DNA of 64,000 nucleotides from Portulaca oleracea (GCA_029582165.1 CM055868.1:10863501-10927500); one strand, 5' to 3'; shown: positions 35,829 through 49,813, counted from the stretch's first letter. Numbers and translations: made by a program. The notes: a model not told the origin generated them from the letters alone.

Positions 35829-36157
35829 TTTGATTTAGCTGGAGTTTTGTTCATTGTTCTTGCTAGTATAGTTCTCTATTGTTGGGTTTTGTGGATTGTA
35901 TGCAAATATTGGTGTTCCCCATTCCCTTTGCTATCCAAGAGTGTTGGAATACATTGTATTGTGTTTGTACTTGATGACTTTAAAGCATTTTGGAGCTTTG
36001 AGGTGAAGTTGGAAAAAGGTTCATGGAAGGTGTTCGATGAAATGTCAACGAGAGAAAAACACAAAGAACCCTTAGCAAAACACTAGCCAACTACAAGAAA
36101 ACCCCCAAACTCCACAAAAATATCCCAAACACATACTCCATTACCCTTCCTTCGATA

Positions 36158-36624
36158 TGGATGGTGAAAATAATTCCAATCGGAAGGAATCAAGCCGACG
36201 CCGAAGTCCTCGAGTTCAAGCTATCGAGGACTGAATCTCCGCCTACGAGAACCGATTCTCCACCATCGAGCGGACTCTTGAGAACCTTGCGGTTCAAGTG
36301 AACAAAATTTCTTTGAACCTTCACGGTCGACCCCGAGAAGAACGTCAGAAGCCCGTCCAAGAGTGTATCCAATGTAGGCGTGTGGGACACGATTCTTTGC
36401 AATGTCCAAAAATGGTTATGGTTAGAGCTTGGATTGAGGAATCTTTTGGTGTGGATGAGCTATTGTTGAAGCTCCATACCAAGAGGTGGCTGAAAACATC
36501 AACCTTGATCTTCCTCTCGTCCTTGATGAAGAGCCCCAAGAAGAAGCACCTTCATTTATCTCAGCTACATCAATTGTTGAGCCTAGCAACAAAAGAGTTG
36601 ACTCCATCATCTCTTATGGCTTGA
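36158..36624 (+). pseudogene. Truncated gag-like gene with CCHC zinc knuckle
   Basis: From ATG at 36158 the frame reads a charged N-terminus, meets a stop (TGA near 36230), then continues through ENLAVQVNKISLNLHGRP to a zinc knuckle CIQCRRVGHDSLQCP (C-x2-C-x4-H-x4-C). After the knuckle only about 70 codons remain. Further downstream (to ~37105) are Cys/Asp/Ser-rich fragments without known domains. The knuckle identifies a nucleocapsid-type RNA-binding function. Confidence 0.75.
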
Positions 36625-37520
36625 CTACTCTTGACCTCCCCTATGAGAAGAATGAGATAACTTCAAACTCACCTATGAAGTTCAATAAGTCTTGCTTGGA
36701 TGTTGGGTGTTGCGACATAAAGTCTTTGGGTGAGTCGTGCATGATCTTTGGGAGACATTGGTTGTTTGAGAGTGTTTGTTGTCGTGATAAGTTGCATGAC
36801 GAGCATGTGATGTCCACGAATGAGAATTCTTTATGTTTGAGTGGCATGCTAGGAATCTTGGTGTTTTCTAGGTTCTTGGAGAGAAATATAAGCTTCATGA
36901 AACCTTGATTCTAGTTCAACCAATGTTTGCGAGCTCGTCTTTTGTGTCGTCCTTCAGTGAATATTGTTTGAATGTTGATCGTTGTGACATGAACTCTTTA
37001 AATGGGTCGTACACATTGTTTGGTCGTCATGGGTTGTTCGAGGAGTCTATTGGGATGTCGAATCTGTCTTTGTTCGTTACACCCTTGATACATTCACTAA
37101 CCTGAAGCTATGTTGATGCTTTTATGGCCCTCATTTGGTATTTCTTACATCGTCTCCTTCCTATGCCTTTGAAACCACCATTAAACCATAAAAACGAAAC
37201 CTGGAGGAAAGTGAGTTCAAGAACCTCATATTGAGCGAAACACGGGATGAGTGTGCTCTCGGTGAGGGCAAGCGATAAATAGCTTTGTCTTTACCGCGTC
37301 GCATACTTAGTGAGGTTGAGTGTTCCCTGACTCCACAAAATTTTCTTACATCCGTCCTTTGTCCTTCACCCCCAAACCTCTTCAAGAATTCTTATTTCTT
37401 CAAGTAGGATGGAGTTCATAGCGTGATCGTGACCGGTTTGTTGGAGGGTTCAAGCAACAGCTGGCCGAGCCATGGGACGTGCCTTCATTTTAACACCCAA
37501 GAGTTGAGGGCAACTCTTTT

Positions 37521-37535
37521 TCAAGAGGGGGAGTA
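37521..37535 (+). other. Polypurine tract
   Basis: AAGAGGGGGAG directly precedes the 3' LTR, the expected site of plus-strand priming. Confidence 0.75.
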
Positions 37536-38665
37536 TGAACCGTACCGGGTTCCGGTCCGAGCTTCCTTAGCCAGGTTTGTGGAAAAGGACACGAAAAAGA
37601 AAATCCCGACCCGGCATTCCCGCACAAAACCCGCTCACCCGTTCATTTTCAAGAACCGATATACATTCTCAAAGGGTGGGGTGGTGAGTATCGAGCTAGC
37701 GTGGTTAAGACGAGTCGTCCATTGTGGGAACATGAAGAGGCTCGGGTTTTGTTCCACCGGCCCCGGAGGCCTCAAGTCCACACCAGCCGTCCCGAGATGA
37801 GGAGCTGCATGACACTAAGGTTCGGAAGTGGCCCTGGGATGATATTATGAGAGATGGAGAGGAGTGAAGCTAGGAGGCCTTGGGCAACAGGCTGTAGCGC
37901 CCATTATGCTTCGTGTAGCGCCCGCTACACCATGAGCATAGGCGTGGGAGCTGAATGCCACTACCAAGCGCTGCTAGCGTCTGAACAAGCGCTGCCAGCG
38001 CCCATTCCAGTGACTCCCGTTTGTCGTTTGTTACACCGAAACCAACCGCTACCAGTGCCCGGGAAAGCGCAGTCAGCGCCCATCCCCAGCCGTCCGTTGC
38101 GCCCACGACCTCCCTTGTGACGCCTGCGAGCGCTCCTTTACTCGGATGTTGTTGCTGCGCTGATTGCCTGTCGCGCCCGTGACAGCCCTTGTAGCGCCCG
38201 CGAGCTTCCCCTGCCCTGACGACGTTTGCTGCATCCATCCGTTTGTAGCGCCCTCGACCATCTGGTGGCGCCCGCGACCACCTAATTCCTGCGCGTGATT
38301 TTGTCCCCAAAACGCTGTGTTTTATTGTTTTAACCCCATTAGTATAAATACCCCCCTTGTTTTAAAAAGTTTTATCTGACTATGATTGTAATGCTTATGC
38401 ATTTTAGGGTTTTCCATATTTCCTCTCAAACCTTGTTTACTTTATCCAAGTGATTTGGTGGTGTTTTCAAGTCATTCCTTTAATAATTATTAGTGGATTA
38501 TCCTAGATAATCATGATGGGGTATTAGGCATAGGGTTGTGGACTCTCCTTACCCAAGGTCATATCCAACTTTTGTGTGTGTTCGAGCATTGGTTGATTGT
38601 TGATTCTTCTTCTTCGTCTACTCATACTAATCTTCATCATCCCTCCACGAGACGGAAACGCTCCA
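37536..38665 (+). repeat. 3' LTR (1,130 bp)
   Basis: Begins TGAACCG and ends CGCTCCA. It has the same layout as the 5' LTR with the GCGCCCGC-rich centre (about 37890-38290). It retains a canonical TATA motif AGTATAAATACC near 38340 that is degraded in the 5' LTR. Confidence 0.85.
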
Positions 38666-39255
38666 AAACCACACTTTTTTTAAGGTGTATTTCTTATCAA
38701 CAATTTAATGATTCTACGACAAGAATACTTGATGACGTATAAGTCTAGGTTCAAATCTTATTGTAATTTAATTTGCTTTATGTGTTATATTTTTTCTGTG
38801 ATATAATGTACCTTTCATACATAATGGATCAATTATATTTTCCTTTGTATCTTTTATGTAATGTATTATTTCCATATCATGGCATAGCTTTTTTTTATTA
38901 GTACAAGTGATATTTTTCTATGATGTAAATGTGTTTTTAGTCATATGTAATGTATTGTTTGTGTCTTTTGATGTAGCTTTTATATAAATGTATCATTTCT
39001 GCATTATAATATATCTTGTCATGATGTACCTTTTTCATTATTGAATGTATCATTAACCATACTAGTAATGTACAAACGGTTGAAACTCGGGCAAATCACC
39101 ATAATTGCTGCACTCATGCCAATCATCTATATATTTTGCACTCACTTGGTTTAACCTACACAAAACTGGACAAGAACAACCAAAGCAAAACTTTGGGGGG
39201 GGGGGGGGGGGTTAGGTTTTTGGGGAAAACATTTACATAATTTTGCTGCTTTAGC
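38666..39255. other. Spacer and 3' UTR of the MYB gene
   Basis: Bases 38780-39070 show loose repeats of ATGTAATGTATNNTTT/GATGTACC words. From 39255 downward is the likely 3' UTR of the - strand gene. It includes an 18-G run (39195-39212), i.e. C18 in the mRNA. No other gene is present. Confidence 0.5.
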
Positions 39256-40202
39256 CTATAAATCAGTATGCTGTTGATCCATGGGGGCAGATTTATCTGC
39301 TTCACTTGAAGCTTCCGCCTTTTCAGCACCACATGCGTTAACAGCAGAGCTGGGTGTGCGTGAATCTTTATTGCTCCCACCCGGAGCAGAATTAGAGTTT
39401 ACTTGAACCATAGACGGCTTTTCACCATCAGCATGATTTTTTACAATACATTCAGTCTTGGCCACATCTCCGCTCATAGCACGTTGAGAACTACCAGCAT
39501 CAGCTGTTTGTTTACCATCATCCAGACCTGTGTTGGGTGCTTTCGGCGAGCATTTGGGAAGGGAAGAAGCATTATTCTCTTGAATCTGCGATGCAGGTTT
39601 TACATCTAATGTGGGAACTTTAACCTCATTTGATGACGTTTTGTTTTCCTTTTGCTGTGGCTCATTGGCTGAACTAGAAGGGGCGGCACTTTTGGCCTTT
39701 GAAAGCAGAGGAACTGTGACATTTGGGACCGTTGGCTTTAGGGTACTGCCCTTTGTCTGGTGTCCTCCAGCAGCCATAGAAGGTGGTGCATTAGCGACTA
39801 ACCCAGTGCGAATAAAATGTACATTTGGAGGCAAAGGACTGTTTCCTGTGGCAGGAGATTTGATTAAAGAGCTACCTCCTCCCATAATGTGCACTGCGTT
39901 CTTTGATTGAGCAGCTTTGAATAGAGTGGCAGCATCTGAAGGGCTGGCGATTCGGGCACCAGCTGCAACTGCTGCTGCTTGAATGGAATCGCTGACACTC
40001 GGTTTAGCTGCTACTTTTTTCAGGGGAGGCTGTGGCTGAGGCTTTGGTGTGGGCATACTCAATGATGCTGGTTTCGCAGAAGCTGCGGTTGTTGGCTGAG
40101 TGTTCAGAGGTTGGGATGGCACTGTATTGTTGTCAGCATGCACATCCCCATTTGATGAATTAAGATTCCCATGGTTATTTGGTGCAACAGGTCCATTACC
40201 AA
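39256..40202 (-). CDS. MYB gene exon 6 (C-terminal region)
   Basis: 947 nt to TAG at 39256-39258. It encodes a low-complexity Ala/Ser/Pro/Lys-rich tail with one conserved-looking block ([27 protein letters not shown]). The acceptor is CTTTGTAG. Confidence 0.9.
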
Positions 40203-43200
40203 CTACAAAGTAATGCAACTTTCCATTAGTTAATCAGCATAATAAGAATCATTTAAACAGAATTCCTGAAAATGACTAGAAAATGAAGTACACCTGTAGA
40301 TAAAAGGTCACAAGTAGCAGACAATGCTTTTCACTTTATAGATCAAAGTACCATATTTTCGAGTAAACATATTAGAAATCCTTGCATCCATCACAAGAAT
40401 AAGAGACAGAAACATGGCAAGTGCATGGGTACCTCCAAACTCTCATTACTACATACAGCTACTGGGAAAGAAGTCATGCTGGGTGGTAGGAGATTTCATT
40501 GGTTATGTATATAAGGGATCATCAATGCCTAAGACTCGAGCAATCTCCCACGAATAATGCAACATAGGCCAGAAAAAATGACGATCGTACAATTTAATGG
40601 AACTCATGGATATTTTGTTTGCTTTTGTCTTGCTAGTAGTTTCAAATTTTCAGAAACAAAATTTCTGTTCCTATCCTAGTCATAATCATAATGTTAAAAA
40701 TAATAAGCGAAAACGGACATGTATGATGTGCCATTGGGTTGTTGATTGACCATCACAACTCCCCCAGAGTGTGGCAATGTCAGAACAAGCCAGAACAAAA
40801 ACAGAATGAACACAAGAAAGTTCACGCAAATACATCGACAGCAAGTTTATCTCCCTCAAAATATTCCAGGCATTAGAATTCAGAAAGCTACATTTAAATA
40901 TGTTTCAGAAGTACAGAAATGCACGAGGGAACTCTACCAGTGTTACAAGCTCCTGTTATGCTATCCTTCAAAGCCATGTCAATTGCTCGACGAGTAGCCA
41001 GCTGCACCTCAGAAAGCTGTGACGTAGCACCTACCAGACTCGAGCTGCCCTGTTTCTTCCTTATAATTGCCCATCTCTGCAAATGCAAGACAAGTCAGCA
41101 ACAACATACTAGATTTCACAATATATTTCCATAGCAGGGCTGAAAGCAAAACAAATTCAAAGGCTTTTCAAATACATTTTTGCAAACAGAATCCAGATAT
41201 GAACTTATATAAGGCACACTAAACGCAAATTTTGCCATTGAATTGAGGTTAAAAAAGGATGCGGATTTGCGGACTCCGTTGCCGGGATTTGAACCCGGGA
41301 AACCTGGAATAAACCAGACATCTTAACCGGACTAGATGACAACGGATCGCAAGTAATGTTATTCTAGAAAATTCTTGATTACATAGAACTGGAGGGTAGT
41401 GGAGAATTCCACTGCTGGACAAGACCCTCATTTCAGCAGATGACTACATCTAGAATGGAGGAAATAGCTCAAAAACTCCAGCTAAATTGACCACAACAAC
41501 CCCAACACCTTAGTCGCTTCCATCTGTTTTCATTACCCTCTTTCCCCTTTCACTAGCCATCCTTTTCCATCCTTGAATGCAGGGGAGGACACCCATACCA
41601 ATTGACAATTATACTGCCAGCCAGCCCGGGCATCCTTTACTCTTGGCAACCGGGATCCTACGCTTGGTTAACTCTAAAGGAATTCTAAGAGACAGAAAAT
41701 ATGAAAATGCAACTTTCTCCAATGCATCAGTACATTAATGACTGGTTGAAAAGAAAATAATGCTTCTTAAAGCTGAAACATTGGAGTGTCCTTTGAACTC
41801 CATATAGCACCAGTTTGGCAGACAATTCACACTGTTGAAGGAAGCAAGCAGATTTTCCATTCCATCTCCACAATGCAAAGGTGTTAATCACTAGCAGAAA
41901 CAAACTATAAATTAACATACTGATCTGCTAACCTACACAGAACAAATTCACTTTGTTCTCAAGTTAAAAATAAACAAATAAAAATATCTAGACTGACATA
42001 ATTGATACCAAGGGTTCCAGCACAGTATAATCTTAAAAAGCACCCCATCATAAATGACCGTATGCCACATGGTGCAGTACAACCTCAATTGTGTCCGCTT
42101 TACGCACTGGAAGACAGTACATCACTGAATATCCACATGACAGGTCCACAATGAACACTTATAGTAACAGATATGTTAAGAATGTGATGACCGTCTCCAC
42201 TACAAGAGATGGCCATGGCCCTCATATAAACAGATCAATGCACAATGTAAGATGCCAACAATCAACATCAATAGTTTGGGGTCTTAAATTAGTTGGTAAG
42301 CACCTCATGAAGATACTTAAAATACATTATAAAAAGGAAAAAGATAAATCAGGAGGCAATGAAGATCCTATTCCTCATATCCATAAGAGTCAACCCTCTA
42401 TGTAAAAAGCCTGGTTCCATAATCTATTTTTTAAAAAGAAAAAAGAAAAAGAAAGGGAAAATAAACCTGCTCACGACCTACAACTTGATAAAAAGGTAAC
42501 CACAGGACAGCTAAGGAAACACTATGCTATAGTCCACAACAATCCAAGTTGAAAACAAAGACTAACCTTAAATAACTCATCTTTTCAATAGCTGATGATT
42601 TTTTATACATAAGGGTCATGACAATTAGCTGAATTTTACACACTACATTAGAATACAAACACTACAAAGGGAAAGTTCTTTACAACACACTAAAAGAAAC
42701 TAAACGTTTTTTATGAGAAATGCCCCCAATAGGCAATGTCTGGCCCAGCTTATCAAAAAGTGTTCTCATTCACATTAATGAGGTAGGTCCCATTCATCAC
42801 TAAGCCCATTTCTTCAGCTGTGGGATTGATTTTCTCCAAACTTCTTTCTCGATCTCCATCTTCACGTGAATTTGACCAATGTTGTCTGTAATCCTATAGT
42901 GGAAAGGCTAGAGAAAATTTTGCGAGGAGGAAATCAAACTCCTGTCCAAATGTTGCAGGCTGACTTTGATAAAGAGTATTTTATGGAGTCTTCTCACTTA
43001 TACGCCTTGTTCACTATTCCACTAGCATGGCAAATCAACAAGAGTATGAGGGACTTTCTTTGGTCCAACAATGAAAACACTAGGAGGGTTCCATTAGGTA
43101 AATTGGAGACAAGTTAGTTGCTCCAAGAGGTAGGGAAGTCTTGCCATAAGACCTCTTAGGCACATGAATCAAGTTGTCAAAACAAAATGGCTTTGGCGCT

Positions 43201-46200
43201 TTGCAGAAGAGGGTGATGCTCTTTGAAAGGATGTGATCATAGCAAAATATGGGGTCAACAATCAAGGCTAGTGGACCGAAAAAAAACCCCAAAACACTCA
43301 TGGAAGGGCTGCTGGAAGTCTATATTAGAAGGGTTGGATTGTTTCAAATCATTTGTGCACTTTGAGGGAAAGAATGGTGTTTGGTGTGAGGATGAACCTC
43401 TTAAGATTCAATTTCCTTATCTCTTAAGGATGGCGCTTCTTAAGACGCTACAGTGAAGGAAGCAGTCACCTAGAACGGAAGCCAAAGTCATTGTAATAGC
43501 TTTATCAAGAAAATCCAATGATGTTTTATCTCCCTTGAACTTACGATATTGGCCCACAATAGCTCTTTCAGTTGTCCAGAAAAATGAACATGAAGAAGGT
43601 AACAAAGACAACTCAAAGAACTTATTTCCACAGCAGGTAATGATGTTATTATCTCCCTTGAACTTACGATATTGGCCCTACAATAGCTCGTTTAGATGTC
43701 CAGAAAATGAACATGAAGGTAATAAACAAAACTCAAACAACTCATTTTCCCAACAGCTAATGATGTTTTTATCTCCCTTGAACTTACAATATTGGCCCAC
43801 AATACCTCTTTTAGATGTCCAGAAAATGAACATGAAGAAGGTAACAAAGACAGCTCAAAGAAGTCACTTTCACAACAGTTAATGATGTTTTTATACTCAA
43901 GGGTCAAGACAATAAGCTGAACTATCTTTCTCTGAGGCATGTACTTTTCGACCTACACTCAAAAGCCCAGACTTACATCTTCCAGTTTCCTAAATACACT
44001 AATTGAAACTGAACATTTTTATCCTAAAATCCAAAAACAGGCTCTAACACAGAAGAAATCTCCCAAGAGGAAAGATCTGCAAAAGATATGGTGAAATGAG
44101 TGAAACCTGTGATAACTGTGAGGCAGTTCTATCTCCCTTGAAATCTCCTTTTACGATATTAGCCCAATTCCCCTCGCCAAATTTCTTAACAGCAGCAATC
44201 AGTTCTAAATCCTCCTCCTCAGACCATGGTTTTCTTCTCCTTCGAGGAGGAATGTTGCTATTAGTTAAACCAACACCATCAAATCCTTCACCAGAGGGCC
44301 CTCCAGCCTGTGGCTGTTTCTGAACAGAGACCGGAAGGGTGATGTTTGAGCCATGCAGCAAAGGAGCTGGGTGTGGCTTTTCCGAAGAAGCCTTTGATGA
44401 ATGACCATTAGGAATATCACCCTCAACAGCTGAGCTGTTTGGCATACTTGACTCATTTAGTGATCCAAAGGCAAGAACCTAATGAAATAAATTAAAATAT
44501 GAAAAATAACCAGTCATGAAAATGCATGTACTGATATAAACATAGGACATGAAAAATAACATGCATACTCCCAAAACAAGCAGTATGAACATCCATGTAC
44601 CACTTCAGCTTGCAAATTAGCAAACAAATGCCACAATGGCATAAACACACATAGCAGTTGCCAATCTTTAACTCCTAGTGACAATGACATGACCACCCAA
44701 CTTTTTATTAACAACACGATAACTCCAATAAAAAGCATCTCAATCTCAAGGAATTTTCAACAGCAATTTAGGACATTGTATGAACTCACATTCTCCATTA
44801 CAAACAAAGACTGCAAAGGAGGCACTGAAACCGATTGGTCGGAATTCATGAGTGTTAGGCATAGTATTTATATTTAGGAAAACTATTATTCATGTGACCT
44901 CATTTACCAAATTGTTTTGAGATTTGGAGCTGGAATTCAAGTTTTCACAACACAATCTAAGGTATGAGATAGAATGAAAATGTAGCCATTGAAGTGCAAG
45001 TTTTTATTTTTTTTTTTTAGAAAAAAAGGTCCAACAATACACCATAGATCATGCCAAAAACGGTGTGAAGAGCAACCAACTGCATCAGAGGAAAAGAAAG
45101 AAAAGAGACACTCTCATCTTTCTGGGATATATGCCCAAAGGCTCGAACCATAAGAACCATTAGGAGAAGAAAAACAACCGAAGCCCTACTGCTCATATTT
45201 GATAGAACAACCCCTCAAAAAGTTCACATCATAAATTTCCAAAATTCCACGTGCCAAGAAGAAGAGCTTCACTAAAGAGGTGCAAGTTGGGAAATTGGAT
45301 ATAACACTTTTGATCAGAGTTGAACACCCCCATTCTCAAAAGTACTCGGATTTCCAACCTAAAGTTATTCCCTTAAATCTTCCAATTACAAGATCCCAAT
45401 TGGCTTTTTCCTTAAATCTCACTCCTTGGGGTGCCCTAGGTAGGTAGTAGGCAAAGAATCAGCATCACATCATAAAGCACCTATAAGAACCTGAATGCTA
45501 ACCTTGCCCCAGCTCTTTGCGAGGTAAGAATGAAATGAATCAGAATGCAACCACGTTTCACAATTTGCTCACAACCACTATCACAAAATATGATGGCAAC
45601 GCCTGCAAAAAGCTGCGAGATTCTCATAGCAGTAGCATTTAATCTATGGAGCGTTTGGTTCCACAAGTTTCCTGAGAAAAAGTTAGTCAACTTTCCCATG
45701 TTTAGTCGGATAGAAAGGGTATGAAAGTTTTTAAGTAGGGCCCATTATTTTCGCATGAATGGGGTGGAAAAGTTTCCGCGCCCTGAGGGGGGGATAAGGA
45801 AAGTTAATTTTTTTAACATACCCTCATAAGCAAGAGGAAAAGATAAATAAGTAGATAAGGATAGTTTGGGCATTTCAAAAAAACTTTCCCATGAAATTTA
45901 CAACTTCAACCAATCAAAGTAAAAACTCTTCCACCAATTTTCCAAGGATTTTGTTGATAAACCGAACACTGTAAAATATTATTTCCCGGAGAACACTTTC
46001 CCAGGAAAATACTTTGCCAGGAAAGATTTTCCCAGGATTTTACCAAACGCAGCCCTACTGAAAACCATGGAGAAATCTCAAACTAGAAACTGCTTTAATC
46101 ATCCTAGTAAACACCTCCATGACTAGATGTGAAAAGTACTGTAGAAGCTAAAAAGAAGTAGGTTGGAGAACTGTTGACAAGTACAGCAAAAGAAGAGTGG

Positions 46201-49200
46201 CGGCGGCTGTTCACTAGCCTGTTCTCTTTTGTTCACCCATAAAATTAAAGATTGTTCACAATGGAGTCTATGCTCTAGGTTTACGTAATACATCCCCCCC
46301 CCCCCAAAAAAAAAAAAAATCTTTTCATGACAGAAATCAAGAAGCCACAATTAACATGCGCATAAGTCTTCTCAATATCAATGATTAGTTAGTCCTCCAA
46401 ATTTGTTTTTGTAATGCATAGTAGTCTAACAACTCGACTTGGTCGTTTCTTCTGTTCACATGCAAGTTTGCAGTTTTTTTCTTCCTATATGGGATACACT
46501 ATTTTTTTACAGGAAAAAAGATACATCAATAATAGAAAACAACTGATGCTAAGGAAGCATCTACAAAATTATGTACAACCAAAATATAGGCTATCCACAA
46601 AGTCTACTACATCAAAAGAGGAAGAACTTGAACTTCCCATTAACCCAAAAGAAGAGAGACTTGATAAAGTTTGACTTTCAAGCGTTGAAGGGGAGTTTCA
46701 AGTCCCTTGAAAACCCTCTGGTTTCGTTCTCTCCAAATACTCCAAAAAAATCACATGTAAAATAACCATGGCTATCTTCTTCTTCGGTTTCCTGCCAAAG
46801 ACCCTCCCAAGCAAGAAGATGACTTCTAACTTACTAGCAAACGACCCAAACAACACCTAAACACCCAAAGGCTAAAGCCCAAAGAGACCTTGCAAAGTCA
46901 CAATGTAGCAATAAATGATCCAGCGATTCAAGATCCCTCTTGCACGTAAAACATCTATTAACCATATTCCTCTCCCTTTTCTATAAATTATCACAAGTGA
47001 GGATGCTCCCATGCAGTCGCTTCCAAAACAAAGAACGCAGCCTTTAAAGGGGCCAGAGATTTCCAAATAATGGTGGGTGGGAAAGCACTAGCCTCTGAAA
47101 GAAGCAAAGACGAAGATTAGGAATTAAGAAGATTCAAATAATAGGAGCTAACCAAAAAGATTCCATTCTTACTAAAATCCCTCGCACCATGTCTTGTGAA
47201 GAGACTCCTAAAGAGGCCTCATTGAGGGTGTTGAAAAAAGTAACCAAAGATACTTCATAAGAAAACCATCTCGAATAAAAATCGGAGACCAAACACTAGA
47301 GCCTGAAAGTTGCATCCCATAATCAGCAAAGCTAGCATTTCTATCCAATGCAAGAGCATAAATACTAGGGAATATATCTTTCAAAGAAGCCTCATTGCAC
47401 CAACGATCATGCCAAAAAGAAATGGTAGAGCCATTACCAACAAAAGAAATATGAGGGAAGAAACACTCCCACCCCTTAGCAATGAACTTCCAAAGACTAC
47501 ACCCATAAGAGCCACTCGGAACTAAGGGAGCTCACCCAAAATCTACTTCACCATATTGAGCTATAATCACCCTCCTCCATAGATTGTTATTTCATTCATA
47601 AATCTCCAAAGCCACTTACCTAAAAGAGCCATATTGCACAATCTCAAATCCCTGACACCGAGGCCCCCCATTAACAGAGGTTGTTTGACAATGTTCCATC
47701 TAAGTGATACTTAAAGTCACTCCCGAAATAGCCCCAAAGGAATTTCCTTTCAATTCCCTGTAACTTAGCCAACACTGAAGAAGGCAAGGGGAAAAGAGAC
47801 AGGAACCAGGTCGGAATGCTGGAGAGAACACTTTTCACTAGAGTTAATAATCCCCACCTGCCCCCTCCCCGAAAGTGTGGGATACACTTTATTTGGTGTT
47901 TATGGATGAACCTGTGCTTACAACTTTTTACAATCTGGGGAAATAATCTGTGGAAGATGTTCGGATGGAGCTAAGCAATTATGTAGATATCTAGACCCCC
48001 TTGTTTTGTCCACATGCATGAAATAGAGGGAGGTAGGCTCCTTCTCTAAAGAGCAACTTAGCTCTAAAAGGGTGCAGGGGCCAACTAGCAAGTGTGGGAT
48101 GAATTTGTTATGGATGCAGGGCCCAAGTTTTAGTTAAATACTTTATTTTAAAAAACTGATGTAAATAGTTTTATCAAACTAATTAACAAGACACCAAGAT
48201 TCCTTTTGTATAACGTAGTGAATAGTTATGGGATGCTTGGTTTTTGAAGGAGAATCAAGGTTCAATCCCCCTCGCTGTGTGCATATGTTGAATTTACCCA
48301 TAAAATACTAAAGAGGCACCACGACAATGACGTTATGTTATAAATAATGTTTCTAGCATTCAACTAATGTATTCCTCAAGCACCACAAAGGAAAAATGGT
48401 TGACATGAGAAGAAGGCACATTCCATGCATCCATTACTTACCTAGTGAACAGTCAGCAATTTCATCTCAAGCACAGTGACCAACCAAGATGCCATATCAT
48501 CCCCAAAATTCTAGTTCCTCTGTGAATTACTATTAGGGCTTCAATTTTAAAGCTCAAGATTTGCCACAGCTACTAGTGTATTGTATTGTTATTGGGTGAG
48601 TTTTGACCTTTATCCAATCACTCTTCCACACTCCACCGCCAGCTAACTGCTGTGAATTCCACAAAATGCAGCAGTTTGCCACTGGTCAGGCATATCTGAG
48701 CCTGAAGCTGCCTGCCTTCAAACTTGGGTTGCCATTGTTTGGCTGGGAATGCCTAAGGAGACCTGCCCATTGCCACCGGTAGGTGTACTTTCTTAAACTA
48801 AGTTTTAATCATAGTTTTGTCTTATGGAAAAGAATGGAGGAAGCCGCTTTCGGAAAGATGAATCAGCCAATTAAAAAGGTTATGGGGAAATACCAGCTCT
48901 GAACAGCTGGAAACCATCAAAAAACTACCAATAGAATGTAACCTTAGCTGGTTGGAAGCAGGTCGGCTTGAAGTGCGTATGGGCTATGGAAAAAGGTGCT
49001 TGTTAGAAACTGAGAATTAGGTTTTGGATGTTAGGGTGTGGATAGAGGCTGCTTTCGTATATTGGTTTTTCCTTCAATAATCTAAATACTTCATTAAGTT
49101 TTTTAGCATACTAAGCTGAATTGAGGTGATTATTGCTTACATCCCTTCTGGTGATTTATCATGTGCACTAGTGCACTTAGCCTAGAGGCTAGAGCCAGTG

Positions 49201-49778
49201 TTCCATACATTCTTTAGGGCTGTAATCAAGGGTTTTCTTCCCTGAGCCAGGATAGCTGTAAATAGGATTATCTTTTTATGATTATTCTGGCGTGTTCTTT
49301 TCATGTGAACATAATGCAGCGTTGTCCAGGATTTGAGAGCTGCTGATGCCATAAATGAACAGTAAATGTATAGGGTCAGCATGTGTTTACTGCTTGAGTT
49401 TGTACAGTAACTGGCAGAGATGTGGTGGGTTGCAAGATATGAGCTGTTAGGGTAAATTATCTTGCTGCTTCGTTGTAGTTAGTTCAAGGTGGGCTGGCAG
49501 TATGTTTGAATGCACTATGAAGTGTGTAAATGCTTGAGCCTATTTATGAATTTCGTCCAGATGCCTACTTTTAGGAGATCATCTATCTGTCTTGGAACTG
49601 TGGTTGGTTCATAAACACATAATAAGTCTAGCATGAACTTTCTTGGTAGGAAATACCCAGTAATTCATGATCACTAGCCTTTCGTAATGCATGAACTACA
49701 TTTTTGCTTTAGGATTGGTCATTCAGCATATTATTGTTTGTTTTTCATTTCAAAAAAAAAAAAAAAAGAAAGAAAGAA

Positions 49779-49813
<35 letters not shown>

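Larger units (their letters stand above)
34635..38665 (+). mobile_element. Non-autonomous LTR retrotransposon (two LTRs, gag remnant, no pol)
   Basis: Two direct repeats (34635-35808 and 37536-38665) bound a 1.7-kb interior with a primer-binding site, a broken gag with zinc knuckle and a polypurine tract. Flanking 5-mers AAATC and AAACC differ by one base, compatible with a 5-bp duplication. No protease, RT, RNase H or integrase is present, so any mobility would have been in trans. The gag-like end (LRATLFQEGE) suggests a Ty3/gypsy relative; this is inference. Confidence 0.85.

Noticed and set aside
34778..38310. GC-rich open frames (Arg/Ala/Cys-rich) in two similar copies
   Set aside because: They lie within the two LTRs and are caused by the GCGCCCGC array.
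45003..45279. SINE interpretation because of a GGTTCGAGCC box-B-like word
   Set aside because: The word lies about 140 bp from the 5' end with no box A at a suitable distance; a 5'-truncated LINE end fits better.
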